Below are positions 62,945-64,000 of a DNA stretch of 64,000 bases, piece after piece. The translations under genes and the position numbers were made by a program. The notes beneath the pieces are model-generated. The model worked only from the letters and a program-made list of their open reading frames with translations, made no database searches and was not told the DNA's origin. The stretch lies in assembly GCF_000321225.1 (NCBI RefSeq), contig NW_004451008.1:1136511-1200510 (forward strand), read 5' to 3'. The stretch is from Odobenus rosmarus divergens (lineage: Eukaryota > Chordata > Mammalia > Carnivora > Odobenidae). Positions within the stretch are counted from its first letter, which is position 1; every line of letters begins with the position of its first letter.

Positions 62945-63090
62945 AGGATACTGACCATTTGTTGAGCTTGCACTATGTGCCGGGCATTACGTGCATTCTC
63001 TTATTCGATCTTCACAAGTTAGTTATTGTTAGCCCCATTTTAGAGATGAGGAAACAGAAAATTAGGGTGGCAAATAGTGAGGCAATAGTA
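62945..63090 (-). mobile_element. MIR SINE (inverted)
   Basis: It reads TTGTTGAGCTTGCACTATGT, then CCCCATTTTAGAGATGAGGA, the inverted MIR pattern. Confidence 0.8.
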
Positions 63091-63480
63091 GAGGTAGGGA
63101 CTTACCTTTAAAGTCTCTATTTCCATTCTTCATGTGGTTCTCTTTAATTTTGGGTATTCATGAAAATTTTCCTATTAAAACATTTGTAAAGTCTCTTGCT
63201 CCTTGCAGTTTCTCTACCACAAGATGGCTTAATGGGAAGAGATTATCACCGAATACCTGTTATCTGTGCAACTTTGGACATGTTGCTCTCTCCTTCTGAG
63301 TTTCAGTATTTGTTGAGATATATGAGACTCACCTAATCTGGATGGGATCCATCTAGAATGATCTCCAAGCACTCTTCCAACCTTAGAATTTATGATTTTT
63401 TTAAAGTCTATGATTTTTTATTCATTGTTCAATAAATAATTGTCTTTCACATGTTCATACTCCTACTTTCTCAGCAGCTT

Positions 63481-63662
63481 ATTTTTTTTTTTTAAGAGAG
63501 AGAGAGAGGTGAGAGAGGGTTAGAGGGAGAGGGATAGAATCCCAAGCAGACTCCATGCTGAGTGCAGAGCCTGATGCAGGGCTCAATCTCACCACCCCAA
63601 GATTATGACCTGAGCCGAAATCATGAGTCTGACTCTTAACCGACTGAGCCACCCAGGTGCCC
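63481..63662 (-). mobile_element. Carnivore tRNA-Lys SINE
   Basis: Reverse orientation, head CTGAGCCACCCAGGTGCCCC at the high side and a T run with GA repeat at the low side. Confidence 0.92.
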
Positions 63663-63665
63663 CAC

Positions 63666-64000
63666 GTTATTTTATTTTTAAGACAGCTTTATTGAGGTAT
63701 AATTGACATCCAATAAACTACATAAATTTAATGTGTACAGTCTGATAGGCTTTGACATATGTATGCGCCTCTGAAACATCACTATTATCAAGATAATGAA
63801 CATTTCCATCACCCCCAAAAGTTCCTTGTGTCCCTTTGTAATCTCTCCTTGCCCCTCCACTTTGCCCCTGCTCCCTAAGGAAAAACTGAGCTGCTTTCTG
63901 TCAGTACATAGGAGCTGGCATTTTTCACAATTTTATGCAAATGAAATTGTACATGATGTACTCATACTTGCCTGGCTTCTTTCACTCATTGTAATTTTGA
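63666..64000. mobile_element. Old L1 fragment at the window edge
   Basis: Text such as TTTATTGAGGTATAATTGAC and TTGACATATGTATGCGCC is typical of ancient mammalian L1 (L1M-type) sequence. It continues past the window end. Confidence 0.6.

Larger units (their letters stand above)
49200..64000. other. Upstream flank of MASP1, no gene seen
   Basis: No exon or open frame of recognisable family was found. In human the next gene upstream of MASP1 is RTP4, far away, which fits. Parts 50400-51300, 53240-54050, 54760-55500, 55920-56850 (L2-like at its end) and 57000-59000 show little beyond MIR or L2 scraps. The part at 59000-60420 looks like a decayed L1/HAL1-like element. Confidence 0.7.

Overview
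The window is mammalian nuclear DNA, most likely from a caniform carnivore of the arctoid group (bear, seal or mustelid type). It carries many full-length tRNA-Lys-derived carnivore SINEs with target-site duplications, carnivore-type L1 3' ends, and ancient mammalian repeats (MIR, L2, MER5A, MER20, MLT1-type LTRs). The exact species cannot be fixed from the sequence alone.

The only protein-coding gene I can support is MASP1 (mannan-binding lectin-associated serine protease 1, lectin pathway of complement), on the minus strand. Reading from high to low coordinates: exon 1 (5'UTR plus the five coding bases ATGAG, near 48556), exons 2-3 (signal peptide and CUB1), exon 4 (Ca-binding EGF), exons 5-6 (CUB2), exons 7-8 (CCP1), exon 9 (private terminal exon of MAp44, the protease-less splice form) and exons 10-11 (CCP2). 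All introns start with GT and end with AG, and all exon phases fit. Exons 1-9 sum to 1143 bases, that is 380 codons plus stop, the length of human MAp44. Exons 1-8 plus 10-11 give the 434-residue non-catalytic part shared by MASP-1 and MASP-3. The two alternative serine-protease regions (MASP-3 single exon, MASP-1 split exons) are not present and must lie beyond coordinate 1.

Layout: 1-3791 is intron 11 (partial). 3792-19488 is the exon-dense part (exons 11 to 3). 19489-39635 is the 20-kb intron 2, rich in repeats and containing one 50-N assembly gap (34004-34053). 39636-39867 is exon 2. 39868-48555 is intron 1, with a triply nested transposon stack. 48556 upward is exon 1, its pyrimidine/purine tract and the upstream flank. 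49200-64000 is intergenic sequence with SINEs, LTRs, MIR and L1/L2 fragments and no gene that I can support.

The most informative observations are the conserved MAp44 exon with an unusual CU-repeat tract before its acceptor, an L1 insertion whose duplicated 3' ends and assembly gap are enclosed by one target-site duplication, a Tigger/L1/SINE nest, a G4-competent heptamer minisatellite, and a GC-rich intronic patch with EGR1-like and octamer motifs. I found no previously undescribed biological system.
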